The notes beneath the pieces are model-generated. The model worked only from the letters and a program-made list of their open reading frames with translations. It did no database searches and had not been told where the DNA came from. From Nocardia bhagyanarayanae (GTDB lineage Bacteria > Actinomycetota > Actinomycetes > Mycobacteriales > Mycobacteriaceae): a stretch of 64,000 bases of DNA. The translations under genes and the position numbers were made by a program. The stretch is from assembly GCF_006716565.1 (NCBI RefSeq), contig NZ_VFPG01000001.1, positions 2,728,001-2,792,000 of the forward strand, given 5' to 3'. Shown piece by piece: positions 21,092 to 30,061 of the stretch (position 1 is the first letter of the stretch; each line of letters begins with the position of its first letter).

Positions 21092-22519
21092 ATGTCGTTC
21101 GGTCCCTCCCTGCTGCTTCGCTCCTTGAATCCGGCCGCGGTCGCTGCGGGCGCGGACATTCCGAACGCGGTCACCATCGACGGCGTGACGCTTTCGCGCA
21201 GCGACCTGCTCGGCGCGGCGACCTCGGTGGCCGAACGCGTCGCGCGCGCCGACCGGGTCGCGGTGCTGGCTCGGCCGACCGCGCGCACCGTCCTGGCGGT
21301 CGTCGGCTGCCTCATCGCGGGCGTCACGGTGGTCCCGGTACCGCCGGATTCCGGGGCCGCCGAACTCGCGCACATCCTGGCCGATTCCGGCGCGCAGGCA
21401 TGGTTGGGTGACGCGCCGGAGGGCACCGATCTGCCGGTGGTCCCGGTCCGTATGCATGCCAGGTCGTGGCACACCTATCCCGAACCCGACCCGGCGACAA
21501 CGGCTTTCGTGCTCTACACCTCCGGGACGACCGGTGCGCCGAAAGGCGTCGTGCTGACGCGCGGCGCGATCGCCGCCGGACTGGACGCGCTCGCCGACGC
21601 CTGGAACTGGACCGCGAAAGACGTTCTGGTCCACGGCCTTCCGCTGTTCCATGTGCACGGGCTCATCCTCGGCGTGCTCGGCGCGCTGCGGGTCGGCAGC
21701 CCGCTGATCCACACCGGGAAGCCGACACCGCAGGCCTACGCCGAGGCGAACGGCACGCTGTACTTCGGCGTGCCGACCGTCTGGTCGCGCGTCGTCGAAA
21801 ACCCCGATGCCGCAAGCAAACTCGCCAGCGCTCGGCTGCTCGTGTCGGGAAGCGCGCCGCTGCCGGTGCCGGTGTTCGAGCGGCTGCGCGAACTCACCGG
21901 GCACGCGCCGATCGAGCGCTACGGCATGAGCGAAACCATGATCACGCTGTCCACCCGCGCCGACGGCGAACGTCGGCCGGGGTGGGTCGGCACCCCGGTG
22001 CGCGGAGTGGAGACGAGGCTGCGCGACGAGACCGGAGCGCCGGTGCCGCACGACGGCGAGAGCATCGGCGGGTTGCAGGTGCGCGGGCCGATGCTGTTCG
22101 ACGGGTACCTGAACCGGCCCGATGCGACGAGCGAGAGCTGGACCGAGGACGGGTGGTTCAAGACCGGCGACGTGGCCGCCATCGACAGCGACGGATTCCA
22201 TCGCATCGTCGGCCGGGAATCGGTCGACCTGATCAAGTCCGGCGGCTACCGGATCGGGGCGGGCGAGGTCGAAACGGCGCTGCTCGGGCACCCGGCGGTC
22301 GCCGAGGCGGCGGTGGTCGGCCTGCCCGACGACGATCTCGGCCAGCGGGTGGTCGCGTTCGTCGTGTTGCGGGGCGAGGCCGACGCGTCGATCGAGAAGG
22401 AGTTGATCGATCACGTGGCCGAGCGGCTTTCGGTGCACAAGCGGCCGCGGGAGGTGCGCGTTGTCACGGCGTTGCCCCGGAACGCCATGGGGAAGGTACA
22501 GAAGAAGCAGCTCGGCTGA
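21092..22519 (+). CDS. fadD36: Acyl-CoA synthetase FadD36-type
   Basis: A 475-residue adenylate-forming enzyme like Rv1193 (473). The P-loop YTSGTTGAPKG is at residues 142-152, the adenine motif ERYGMSET is in the middle, the GWFKTGDVAAID hinge region follows and the catalytic Lys lies in the C-terminal PRNAMGKVQKK. It activates a carboxylic acid as its CoA thioester; the chain length is not readable from sequence, though short or branched acids are suggested for this subfamily. ATG 21092 has little ribosome binding sequence. It ends 56 bp before the next gene. Confidence 0.9.
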   Translation: MSFGPSLLLRSLNPAAVAAGADIPNAVTIDGVTLSRSDLLGAATSVAERVARADRVAVLARPTARTVLAVVGCLIAGVTVVPVPPDSGAAELAHILADSGAQAWLGDAPEGTDLPVVPVRMHARSWHTYPEPDPATTAFVLYTSGTTGAPKGVVLTRGAIAAGLDALADAWNWTAKDVLVHGLPLFHVHGLILGVLGALRVGSPLIHTGKPTPQAYAEANGTLYFGVPTVWSRVVENPDAASKLASARLLVSGSAPLPVPVFERLRELTGHAPIERYGMSETMITLSTRADGERRPGWVGTPVRGVETRLRDETGAPVPHDGESIGGLQVRGPMLFDGYLNRPDATSESWTEDGWFKTGDVAAIDSDGFHRIVGRESVDLIKSGGYRIGAGEVETALLGHPAVAEAAVVGLPDDDLGQRVVAFVVLRGEADASIEKELIDHVAERLSVHKRPREVRVVTALPRNAMGKVQKKQLG

Positions 22520-22537
22520 GGTTCGAGCCGTCCGGGG

Positions 22538-22568
22538 TTGACCTCGAGTTGACTCGAGGTTCTACCGT
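22538..22568 (+). promoter_or_regulatory. SoxR/MerR-type promoter with 19-bp spacer
   Basis: TTGACC (22538-22543) and TACCGT (22563-22568) are separated by 19 bp, and a perfect palindrome with arms ACCTCGAGT and ACTCGAGGT (22541-22560) fills the spacer. This matches the layout of SoxR/MerR-controlled promoters and closely resembles the known SoxR box CCTCAAGTTAACTTGAGG. Transcription would begin about at the ATG at 22576, giving a leaderless mRNA. No MerR-family gene lies in this window. Confidence 0.7.
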
Positions 22569-22575
22569 CGCCTAC

Positions 22576-22968
22576 ATGACCGCAACGCTGACCTCGGACC
22601 AGATCGCCTACCTGCGCACCCAGCGTCTCGGCCGCCTCGCCACGGTGCGGCCGGACGGGTCGCCGCAGAACAATCCGGTCGGCTTCCGCTACAACGCCGA
22701 ACTCGGCACCATCGACATCGCGGGCTGGAACATGGGCTCCTCCCGCAAGTTCCGCAACCTCGCGACCAACGACCGCGTGGCCTTCGTCGTCGACGACATC
22801 GCCTCGGTGCAGCCGTGGCGCGTGCGCTGCTTGGAAATCCGCGGCACCGCCGAAGCGCTGACCGACGTCGACACCTACATGTCGGGCGTCTCCCGAGAGC
22901 TGATCCGCATTCACCCGGAGCGGATCATCGCCTTCGGCATCGTGCCCGAGGCTGCCCGCACGGCCTGA
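22576..22968 (+). CDS. PPOX-class (pyridoxamine-oxidase-fold) F420- or FMN-dependent enzyme
   Basis: A 130-residue split-barrel protein. The N-terminal part LRTQRLGRLATVRPDGSPQ and the following NNPVGFRY are typical of F420-dependent PPOX-class enzymes. Such proteins reduce diverse substrates or bind flavins; the substrate is unknown. ATG 22576 has no ribosome binding site, in keeping with a leaderless message from the SoxR-like promoter directly upstream. If that promoter is redox-controlled, the enzyme is part of an oxidative or redox-drug response. The fbiC gene in this window shows that F420 is available. Confidence 0.85.
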   Translation: MTATLTSDQIAYLRTQRLGRLATVRPDGSPQNNPVGFRYNAELGTIDIAGWNMGSSRKFRNLATNDRVAFVVDDIASVQPWRVRCLEIRGTAEALTDVDTYMSGVSRELIRIHPERIIAFGIVPEAARTA

Positions 22969-23028
22969 GCCGGGGAAGGCGTACCTCCGCCTTCGCTCCG
23001 GCCGTGCGCGCTTCGAGTCGGGACCGCG

Positions 23029-23976
23029 CTAGTCGTTCGCGTGCAGGTCGGCGTTGAGTTCGATGCCGGTGCCCTTGCGGTGGACGACCTCGACGGCGCC
23101 GGTCTGGGAGTTGCGGCGGAAGAGCAGGTTGTTCTGGCCGCTGAGCTGAGCAGCCTTCACGACGGTGCCATCGGGGGTGGCGACCTTGGTGCCCGCGGTC
23201 AGGTAGAGACCGGCCTCGAGCACGCAGTCGTCGCCCAGCGGGATGCCGAGGCCCGCGTTCGCGCCGAGCAGGGAGCGCTGGCCGATGGAGATGACGGTGG
23301 TGCCGCCGCCCGAGAGGGTGCCCATGGTGGACGCGCCGCCGCCGATGTCGGAACCGTCGCCGACCACGACGCCCGCGGAGATCCGGCCCTCGACCATGGA
23401 GGCGCCCAGGGTGCCCGCGTTGAAGTTGACGAAGCCCTCGTGCATGACGGTGGTGCCGGAGGCCAGGTGCGCGCCGAGGCGGACCCGGTCGGCGTCGCCG
23501 ATGCGCACGCCGGAGGGCACCACGTAGTCGACCATGCGCGGGAACTTGTCGATGCTGTAGACGGTCACCGGGCCGCGAGCGCGCAGCTTCGCGCGGGTCG
23601 CCTCGAAGCCTTCGACGGCGGCCGGGCCGTGGTTGGTCCACACCACATTGCTGAGCAGGCCGAACTGGCCGTCCAGGCTCACCTCGTGCGGCTTGACCAG
23701 CCGGTGCGAGAGCAGGTGCAGGCGCAGGTAGACGTCGTGCGCGTCGACCGGGGCGGCGGACAGGTCGGCGATGACGGTGCGCACCGCGACCACGTCGACA
23801 CCGCGCGCCTCGTCGAAGCCGAGCAGCGCGGCGTATTCGGCGGGCGCCTCGTCCAGGCGCTTGGTGCCGGTCTCGCCGAACTCACCGAGCTCCGGGTTCG
23901 GGTACCAGGTGTCCAGGACGGTCCCGTCCGCGGTCACGTTGGCGATACCGATTGCTGCTGCTCCCTGAATGCTCAC
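23029..23976 (-). CDS. dapD: DapD, tetrahydrodipicolinate N-succinyltransferase
   Basis: A 315-residue enzyme of the actinobacterial DapD type (Rv1201c, 317). The C-terminal half shows hexapeptide-repeat left-handed helix sequence ([46 protein letters not shown]). It transfers succinate from succinyl-CoA to tetrahydrodipicolinate in DAP/lysine synthesis. GTG 23976 ([18 protein letters not shown]) is the start that fits the family; extension upstream is out of character. It is divergent from dapE, 116 bp apart, so both DAP genes may share one control region. Confidence 0.95.
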   Translation of the reverse strand: MSIQGAAAIGIANVTADGTVLDTWYPNPELGEFGETGTKRLDEAPAEYAALLGFDEARGVDVVAVRTVIADLSAAPVDAHDVYLRLHLLSHRLVKPHEVSLDGQFGLLSNVVWTNHGPAAVEGFEATRAKLRARGPVTVYSIDKFPRMVDYVVPSGVRIGDADRVRLGAHLASGTTVMHEGFVNFNAGTLGASMVEGRISAGVVVGDGSDIGGGASTMGTLSGGGTTVISIGQRSLLGANAGLGIPLGDDCVLEAGLYLTAGTKVATPDGTVVKAAQLSGQNNLLFRRNSQTGAVEVVHRKGTGIELNADLHAND

Positions 23977-24092
23977 GTCATGAAAGGTTACCGACCGATC
24001 GCTCCCAGCGGTGCGCCACCTCCGGGCCGGGACTCCGACACTCCTCTGGCGCGGTGTCCCTCCCGCGGTACCCCGCTCGTAGGCTGAGGGGC

Positions 24093-25193
24093 GTGACCAT
24101 CGACTTGTCTGCCGATCCCATCGCCCTGACCGCCGCGCTCGTGGACATCCCGAGCGTGTCACTGGACGAGAAGGCGATCACCGACGTCGTCGAGCGGGCG
24201 TTGCGCGAGCAGACCACGGGCTTCGAGGTCGTGCGGCACGGGAATGTGGTCCTGGCCAGGACCGATCGAGGTCTGCCTACGCGGGTGATCCTGGCCGGGC
24301 ACCTGGACACCGTGCCCATCGCGGACAACGTGCCGAGCCGGTTCGACAAGGACGCGGACGGCCAGGAGCTGCTCTACGGTTGCGGCACCGTCGACATGAA
24401 GTCCGGCGACGCGGTGTTCCTGCATCTCGCCGCGACGATCGCCGAGCCGGTGCACGACCTGACGCTGATCTTCTACGACGGCGAGGAGATCGCCGCGCAA
24501 CACAACGGCCTCGGTCACATCGAGCGCGACCTGCCCGAATGGCTCGAGGGCGACCTGGCGATCCTCGGCGAACCCTCGGGCGGCTGGGTCGAGGCCGGCT
24601 GCCAGGGCACCTTGCGCGCCCGGCTGGCGACCACGGGCGTGCGCGCGCATTCGGCGCGTTCCTGGATGGGCGACAACGCGATTCACCGCTTGGCGCCCGT
24701 GTTGCAACGGCTGGCCGCCTATCAGCCCCGGCGGGTCGACATCGATGGCTGCCTCTACCGCGAGGGCCTCTCGGCGACAAGCATGTTCGCGGGCGTGGCG
24801 GGCAACGTCATCCCGGACGCCGCCGAGATGGAATTGAACTTCCGCTTCGCGCCCGACCGCGATATCGATCAGGCCATCGGCCACGTGCGCGAGGTCTTCG
24901 ACGGCATCGACGCCACGATCGACCTCGTCGACGCGGCGCCCGGCGCGCTCCCCGGCCTCACCGCGCCCGCCGCCGCCGACCTGATCGCCTCGGTGAACGG
25001 CCACGGCGGCGGCGGGGTGCGCGCGAAGTACGGCTGGACCGACGTGTCCCGCTTCGCCGCACGCGGCATCCCCGCCGTCAACTTCGGCCCCGGCGACCCC
25101 AACCTCGCGCACAAGCGCGACGAGCACCTGCCGACCGCCCAGATCACCGCGGTCGCCACCATGTTGCGCAACTACCTCTCGGGCAAAGCCTGA
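24093..25193 (+). CDS. dapE: DapE, succinyl-diaminopimelate desuccinylase
   Basis: A 366-residue M20 metallopeptidase-family enzyme (Rv1202, 354). Metal ligands are visible: H70 and D72 in GHLDT, D101 in GTVDMKSG, E131-E132 in YDGEE (catalytic base and ligand), E157-type Glu in ILGEPSGG, and the C-terminal His in LAHKRDEH. It releases succinate from N-succinyl-LL-DAP. GTG 24093 fits the family N-terminus. It is divergent from dapD. Confidence 0.95.
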   Translation: MTIDLSADPIALTAALVDIPSVSLDEKAITDVVERALREQTTGFEVVRHGNVVLARTDRGLPTRVILAGHLDTVPIADNVPSRFDKDADGQELLYGCGTVDMKSGDAVFLHLAATIAEPVHDLTLIFYDGEEIAAQHNGLGHIERDLPEWLEGDLAILGEPSGGWVEAGCQGTLRARLATTGVRAHSARSWMGDNAIHRLAPVLQRLAAYQPRRVDIDGCLYREGLSATSMFAGVAGNVIPDAAEMELNFRFAPDRDIDQAIGHVREVFDGIDATIDLVDAAPGALPGLTAPAAADLIASVNGHGGGGVRAKYGWTDVSRFAARGIPAVNFGPGDPNLAHKRDEHLPTAQITAVATMLRNYLSGKA

Positions 25194-25333
25194 TCCGGCG
25201 GGTGTCGTTCCGGCTCATCCGGACGACGACGTGAGACCACGGAGCGTGACGCCGGGATCCGACACCGCGGGTGTGCCGCACGTTCACCGACTCGCACCGC
25301 CCGCGACTTGTACGGCCCGGTAGCGTGGAGCGC

Positions 25334-26143
25334 ATGTCCACCGACGCCGCCGATCACGAGGTCGCCAGTAAGCCGAAGTCGACAGCGAAATTCCGCGGAC
25401 CGATAATGTTCCGCCGCGATCGCAAACCCGGCGCGGGGACCGCCGACCGAAACCTGTTGGATCAGCGCGGGGACAGCGACTGGGTGCACACCGACCCCTG
25501 GCGGGTGCTGCGCATCCAGGCCGAGTTCGTCGAGGGTTTCGGCGCGCTGGCCGAGGTGCCCCGCGCGGTCACGGTTTTCGGTTCCGCGCGCACGCCCGTC
25601 GACCACCCCGAATACGAGGCGGGCATGGCCATCGGCGGCGCGCTCGCCAGGGCCGGTTTCGCGGTGATCACCGGCGGCGGCCCCGGCGCGATGGAGGCCG
25701 CCAACCGCGGCGCGTGCGAGGCGGGCGGCTACTCGATCGGACTCGGCATCGAGCTGCCGTTCGAGCAGAGCCTCAACGAGTGGGTCGATCTCGGCATCAA
25801 CTTCCGCTACTTCTTCGTCCGCAAGACGATGTTCGTGAAGTACTCCGAGGCGTTCGTCTGCCTGCCCGGCGGTTTCGGCACGCTCGACGAGTTGTTCGAA
25901 GCGCTCACACTGGTGCAGACCCGCAAGATCACCCGTTTCCCGATCATCCTGTTCGGCACCAAATACTGGGCGGGGCTGGTGGATTGGCTGCGCGGGTCGC
26001 TCCAGGGCCAGGGCAAGGTCTCGGCGGGCGATCTCGACCTGATCCACGTCACCGATCACGTGGACGAGGTCGTCGAGATCATCACGCGGGCGGCCGCCGA
26101 ACGCGGCGACATCGACACCCTCGGCACGGAGGACAAGTGGTGA
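25334..26143 (+). CDS. LOG-family protein with N-terminal extension
   Basis: A 269-residue member of the Lonely Guy family. The nucleotide-binding motif ITGGGPGAMEAANRG is near residues 112-126, and the family signature PGGFGTLDE is at 178-186. LOG enzymes cleave the N-glycosidic bond of cytokinin riboside monophosphates or AMP. About 75 residues before the fold are a basic, low-similarity N-terminus, longer than the usual form. ATG 25334 follows GTGGAGC. It overlaps the next gene by GTGA, and that gene is a second LOG protein, so the two may form a mixed complex. Confidence 0.88.
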   Translation: MSTDAADHEVASKPKSTAKFRGPIMFRRDRKPGAGTADRNLLDQRGDSDWVHTDPWRVLRIQAEFVEGFGALAEVPRAVTVFGSARTPVDHPEYEAGMAIGGALARAGFAVITGGGPGAMEAANRGACEAGGYSIGLGIELPFEQSLNEWVDLGINFRYFFVRKTMFVKYSEAFVCLPGGFGTLDELFEALTLVQTRKITRFPIILFGTKYWAGLVDWLRGSLQGQGKVSAGDLDLIHVTDHVDEVVEIITRAAAERGDIDTLGTEDKW

Positions 26144-26727
26144 CCGAGGTTCCGCTCGAGGCCACCGTCCCGTACGCGGTCTGCGTCTACTGCTCGGCGA
26201 GCACCGCCGACTCCGGCGCGCTGGCGCTCGCCGCCCGCGTCGGCACCGAGATCGCCCGGCGGGGTTGGCAATTGGTGTCCGGCGGCGGTCACGTCTCGAT
26301 GATGGGCGCGGTCGCCACCGCGGCGCGGGCGGGCGGCGCGAACACCATCGGGGTGATCCCGAAACACCTGGTGCACAAGGAAGTCGCGGACGTCGACGCC
26401 GACGAACTGGTGGTCACCGACACCATGCGCCAGCGCAAGCAGGTCATGGAGGACCGCGCCGACGCCTTCCTCACACTGCCCGGCGGGATCGGCACGCTCG
26501 AGGAGTTCTTCGAGACCTGGACCGGCGGCTATCTCGGCCAGCACACCAAGCCGGTGGTCGTGCTCGATCCGAACGGCTTCTACGACGGCCTCTTCCGATG
26601 GATCGACGAACTCTACGAGCGGAAGTTCGTCTCCCGCTTCGCCATGGAGCGGATCACCGTCGCCACCGACCTGTCCGCCGCGTTCGCGGCGCTGAAGCCG
26701 GAGCCGGGCCAGATCTCGATGGCCTAG
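26140..26727 (+). CDS. LOG-family protein (Rv1205-like cytokinin riboside 5'-monophosphate phosphoribohydrolase)
   Basis: A 195-residue compact LOG protein closest to the position and size of Rv1205 (187). The motifs are SGGGHVSMMG (47-56) and PGGIGTLEE (114-122), with Arg in MRQRK for substrate binding. Rv1205 in M. tuberculosis releases free cytokinins from their riboside monophosphates, and its accumulation under proteasome loss makes cells nitric-oxide sensitive. The start GTG 26140 overlaps the stop of the first LOG gene. The fadD6 gene that follows in M. tuberculosis is absent here. Confidence 0.9.
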   Translation: MTEVPLEATVPYAVCVYCSASTADSGALALAARVGTEIARRGWQLVSGGGHVSMMGAVATAARAGGANTIGVIPKHLVHKEVADVDADELVVTDTMRQRKQVMEDRADAFLTLPGGIGTLEEFFETWTGGYLGQHTKPVVVLDPNGFYDGLFRWIDELYERKFVSRFAMERITVATDLSAAFAALKPEPGQISMA

Positions 26728-26881
26728 CGGGACGGAGTCCGTCGCCAGGCCGCGCATGGCCGGAGCGCAGAGAATCGCTGCGCAGACCTGGCCACCATTG
26801 TGGGCGGGAGCGCTCGCCGGGCACGTGGTCGTCGAGCGGGCAGGCCGCGCGCCGAAGAGCCGAGCCGCTACAGTCGAGGGC

Positions 26882-27766
26882 ATGTTCAGCCCGACCGCCG
26901 TACCGCCTCCGACGCTGTGCGGCAAATCGGTGGCGACGGATCGGGCGCTGGTCATGGCGATCGTGAACCGCACCCCCGATTCGTTCTACGACCGCGGAGC
27001 GACCTTCACCGACGCGGCGGCGATGGACGCGGTGGCCCGCGCCGTCGACGAAGGCGCCGATCTCGTCGACATCGGGGGAGTGAAGGCGGGGCCCGGCACC
27101 GTGGTCGACGCCGCCGAGGAGACGCGCCGGGTTGTGCCGTTCGTCGCGGCGATCCGCGCCGCCTATCCCGAGCTGCTGATCAGCGTCGACACCTGGCGCT
27201 CGGAGGTGGCGCGGGCCGCGGTGGCCGAGGGCGCCGACCTGATCAACGACACGTGGGCGGGCGCGGACCCGGATCTGGTCGCGGTGGCGGCCGATCTCGG
27301 CGTCGGCATCGTGTGCAGTCACACCGGCGGGGCGGTGCCGCGTACCCGGCCGCATCGGGTCCGCTACACCGATGTGGTGAGCGAAGTCACCGACACGGTG
27401 GTTCGGGCCGCCGAGGACGCGCTCGCCGCGGGGGTGCGCAAGGATTCGATCCTGATCGATCCCACCCACGATTTCGGCAAGAACACCTACCACGGGCTCG
27501 AACTGTTGCGAGGAGTAGACGTTCTCGTAAATACCGGATGGCCGGTCTTGATGGCGCTGAGCAACAAGGATTTCATCGGGGAGACTCTTGGTGTCGGTCT
27601 CTCCGAACGGCTGGAGGGGACCTTGGCGGCGACAGCGTGGTCCGCCGCCGTCGGCGCCCGAGTCTTCCGCGTTCACGAGGTCGCCGAAACCCGGCGCGTC
27701 GTGGACATGATCGCCGCGATCCAGGGCATCCGGCCCCCCGCACGAACCCTGCGAGGTCTGGTATGA
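26882..27766 (+). CDS. folP2: Dihydropteroate synthase homologue FolP2
   Basis: A 294-residue TIM-barrel protein of the pterin-binding family, placed as Rv1207. The pterin-pyrophosphate loop reads IVNRTPDSFYDRGATF where a canonical synthase has NVTPDSFSDGG, and ISVDTWRSEVA and INDTWAG match the conserved strands. In mycobacteria FolP2 was reported to lack dihydropteroate synthase activity, so the name follows homology and not a proven reaction. ATG 26882 follows GAGGG. It overlaps gpgS by ATGA, suggesting a tie to that gene and not to folate synthesis. Confidence 0.88.
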   Translation: MFSPTAVPPPTLCGKSVATDRALVMAIVNRTPDSFYDRGATFTDAAAMDAVARAVDEGADLVDIGGVKAGPGTVVDAAEETRRVVPFVAAIRAAYPELLISVDTWRSEVARAAVAEGADLINDTWAGADPDLVAVAADLGVGIVCSHTGGAVPRTRPHRVRYTDVVSEVTDTVVRAAEDALAAGVRKDSILIDPTHDFGKNTYHGLELLRGVDVLVNTGWPVLMALSNKDFIGETLGVGLSERLEGTLAATAWSAAVGARVFRVHEVAETRRVVDMIAAIQGIRPPARTLRGLV

Positions 27767-28701
27767 AAATCCAACACCGCGAGTCCGCCTGGGCGAACAC
27801 GAATACCTGGGACACCCCCGACTGGACGGTCGACGAGCTGGTCGACGCCAAGGACGGGCGCACCGTGTCGGTGGTGCTGCCCGCGTTGAACGAGGAGCGC
27901 ACGGTCGCCGAGGTGGTGGCCAGCATCCGGCCGCTGCTCGGCACGCTCGTCGACGAACTGGTCGTGCTCGACTCCGGCTCCACCGACGCCACCGCCGAAC
28001 GAGCCCGCGCCGCGGGCGCCGAGGTCATCACCCGAGAGCAGGCGGTGCCCGAACTGGAGCCGCTGCCAGGCAAGGGCGAGGTGCTGTGGCGCTCGCTCGC
28101 GGTCACCGGCGGCGACCTGATCGCGTTCGTCGACTCGGACCTCATCGACCCCGATCCGGCTTTCGTGCCGAAATTGCTCGGCCCGCTGCTGTTGAACGAC
28201 GACATGCATCTGGTCAAGGCCTACTACCGCCGCCCGCTGCGGCAGGGCGGCGCGGTGGACGCGCACGGCGGCGGACGCGTCACGGAACTGGTCGCCCGCC
28301 CGCTGCTCGCCGCACTGCGCCCGGAACTCTGCGCGGTGCTGCAACCGCTCAGCGGCGAATACGCGGGCACCCGCGAACTGCTCACCTCGGTGCCGTTCGC
28401 CCCCGGCTACGGCGTCGAGATCGGTCTGCTGCTCGACACCTACGACCGCGTCGGCCTGTCGGCCATCGGCCAGGTCAACCTGGGCGTGCGGACCCACCGC
28501 AATCGCCCGCTCGGCGACCTCGGCGTGATGAGCCGCCAAATCCTCGGCACCGTCCTCGGCCGCAGTGGAATCACCGACTCCGGCGCCGCGCTCACCCAAT
28601 TCCCCCTCGTCGGGGACGCGTTCACGGCGCACAGCACCGAGGTCTGCCTGACCGACCGGCCGCCGATGAACACCCTGCGCCCGTCTCGCGCGGCGGCGTA
28701 A
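27763..28701 (+). CDS. gpgS: GpgS, glucosyl-3-phosphoglycerate synthase
   Basis: A 312-residue GT-A glycosyltransferase (GT81; Rv1208, 324). The nucleotide-binding start VVLPALNEERT is at 37-47 and the metal-binding DSD at 124-126; the acceptor loop HRNRPLGDLGVM is present near the end. It transfers glucose from UDP-glucose to 3-phosphoglycerate, the first step of the methylglucose lipopolysaccharide that modulates fatty-acid synthesis in mycobacteria and nocardiae. ATG 27763 overlaps the folP2 stop. The gene ends 10 bp from a convergent small membrane protein. Confidence 0.95.
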   Translation: MKIQHRESAWANTNTWDTPDWTVDELVDAKDGRTVSVVLPALNEERTVAEVVASIRPLLGTLVDELVVLDSGSTDATAERARAAGAEVITREQAVPELEPLPGKGEVLWRSLAVTGGDLIAFVDSDLIDPDPAFVPKLLGPLLLNDDMHLVKAYYRRPLRQGGAVDAHGGGRVTELVARPLLAALRPELCAVLQPLSGEYAGTRELLTSVPFAPGYGVEIGLLLDTYDRVGLSAIGQVNLGVRTHRNRPLGDLGVMSRQILGTVLGRSGITDSGAALTQFPLVGDAFTAHSTEVCLTDRPPMNTLRPSRAAA

Positions 28702-28711
28702 GTCTCCGCGA

Positions 28712-28942
28712 TCAGGACTCGCTGCGAGACTCCCCGCCGGTCACCTCGGCCGTCGCCAGCTCGCCTTCCGCCTGTGAGTCGGCCGCGTCTCCGCAGTCCC
28801 GACCCTGCTCGTCGGCCAGACGAGCCTGAATCGCCGCGACGGTCAGCTGCTCCGAAGAATCCGGCCGGCGCACCACGGCGACGAGCACGCCGACGGTGAT
28901 GGCGACGAAGACGATCAGACCGACGATCACGATGGTGTTCAT
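28712..28942 (-). CDS. Small single-pass membrane protein, 76 residues
   Basis: The start ATG 28942 is preceded by a strong GGGGAGGA, which decides against a longer frame from 29032. The protein is one N-terminal helix (MNTIVIVGLIVFVAITVGVLVAVV) followed by an acidic soluble tail with RRPDSSEQLTVAAIQARLADEQG. There is no signal cleavage site. Function unknown. The 254-bp region upstream (28943-29196) would hold its promoter. Confidence 0.7.
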   Translation of the reverse strand: MNTIVIVGLIVFVAITVGVLVAVVRRPDSSEQLTVAAIQARLADEQGRDCGDAADSQAEGELATAEVTGGESRSES

Positions 28943-29077
28943 CGCGTCCTCCCCGAACGAGCGCCCGGATTCGCCTCGCGCGCAATCGATCCCCGTAATG
29001 CGCGGCTTTCGACCTTGGAAGACATGGGGCACTCACCTACTCGGCAAATAGTTATCTACTAGCTATCTAAACATCGA

Positions 29078-29096
29078 GCGGGTATCTGTTACCCGC
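29078..29096. terminator. 7-bp-stem hairpin in the 28943-29196 intergenic region
   Basis: GCGGGTA-TCTGT-TACCCGC is a perfect 7-bp inverted repeat lying 101 bp after the stop of the HTH gene at 29197 and 136 bp before the small membrane gene. It has no T-tract. It could end the HTH-gene transcript or be an operator of the 28942 promoter; the sequence does not decide. Confidence 0.35.
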
Positions 29097-29196
29097 AGGG
29101 GCACGTGACATGCGACACACTGCGGAAATAGCCGGGCATTCCGTGCAAACCTGGCACCCGACAAGGGAAACGGCGGTACTCAGTTATCGATCCGCA

Positions 29197-30054
29197 TCAC
29201 CGGCGCGGCCGGGCGCCGATGGGCCGGGGATCGGCGTCGTGCCGGTAGACGGGCGTGAGCAGATCGACGTCCACGGGCTCGCCGGTCGTTCGGTCGTAGC
29301 GCACCGCGATGAGCACCGAGAACAGGTGATTGGCCGCGCGCTCGTGCAGCGTGGCCAGCCGGGTGGCGAGCAGCCGTACCGCGCCGAGCGATCCGGGCGG
29401 ATGCAGTCCGTCGATGATCAAACATGTTCCGCGACCGTCGGGCCGGGGCAGGCGGGCCAGGTACGCGATGTCGTGCGGATCGGGGCCGCCAGGGCGGTAC
29501 ACGCGCCGAGCGGCCCTGTCCTCGATGCCGCGGCGCGCGTCGCCCGCCCTGGCCACCGCGCGGCGCAGCCGGGGGTCGGCGGCGATGAGTTGGCGCACGC
29601 TGGGCGACAATTCGGGTCCGCCGACGACGATCAGTCCGTCCCGGTTCAGGTCCACCGGCCTGCCCGGCAGGAACCGTTCGATCGACGCGGCGAAACCGAG
29701 CTCGTGCAGCAGCTCGACAAGCCGGTGTGCCGCACCGGGATCCGGCGCGCCGAGCACCCGGCCCGCGCGCACCTCCGGTACGAGCACGGTGAGTGTCCCG
29801 TGGCCGAAGAACAGCCCTTCCGGCGCCGGGCCCTGGGTGCTCACCTGATGGATGCGGGCGCGGGAAAGACCCGCCGCCGCACCGATTCTGGCGAAGGTCC
29901 AACCCTCGGCGTGAAGTTCCCGGATGACCGCCCTGCGGATCCTGGTGAGTTCGTTGATCGTCTGCTGCGCCGCCGCCACCCCGTCGGTGGCCGCCTTGAG
30001 TCTCTCGACCTTGTCCTCGATTGCGAAGACTCGCGCCACGTCATCGGCCGACAT
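29197..30054 (-). CDS. HTH DNA-binding protein with an uncharacterised C-terminal domain
   Basis: A 285-residue protein. Residues 1-72 form a coiled or helical lead (AIEDKVERLKAATDG) and a sigma-region-4-like HTH (WTFARIGAAAGLSRARIHQVS). A linker ending in PAPEGLFFGHG leads to a roughly 190-residue alpha/beta domain with LTVLVPEVR, LIVVGGPELSPSVRQLI and GTCLIIDGLHPPGSLGAVRLL. This second domain looks like a Rossmann or nucleotide-binding sensor with GGP and GLHPPGS loops, but I do not know its family. It may be annotated elsewhere as a sigma factor, though it lacks region 2. It has no partner genes nearby. Confidence 0.75.
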   Translation of the reverse strand: MSADDVARVFAIEDKVERLKAATDGVAAAQQTINELTRIRRAVIRELHAEGWTFARIGAAAGLSRARIHQVSTQGPAPEGLFFGHGTLTVLVPEVRAGRVLGAPDPGAAHRLVELLHELGFAASIERFLPGRPVDLNRDGLIVVGGPELSPSVRQLIAADPRLRRAVARAGDARRGIEDRAARRVYRPGGPDPHDIAYLARLPRPDGRGTCLIIDGLHPPGSLGAVRLLATRLATLHERAANHLFSVLIAVRYDRTTGEPVDVDLLTPVYRHDADPRPIGARPRR

Positions 30055-30061
30055 GTGCGAA

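Noticed and set aside
21466..22968. One long frame running from the fadD36 region into the PPOX gene, suggesting a fusion
   Set aside because: The first 370 codons are out of frame with fadD36 and are Arg-rich shadow. The PPOX domain starts cleanly at ATG 22576.
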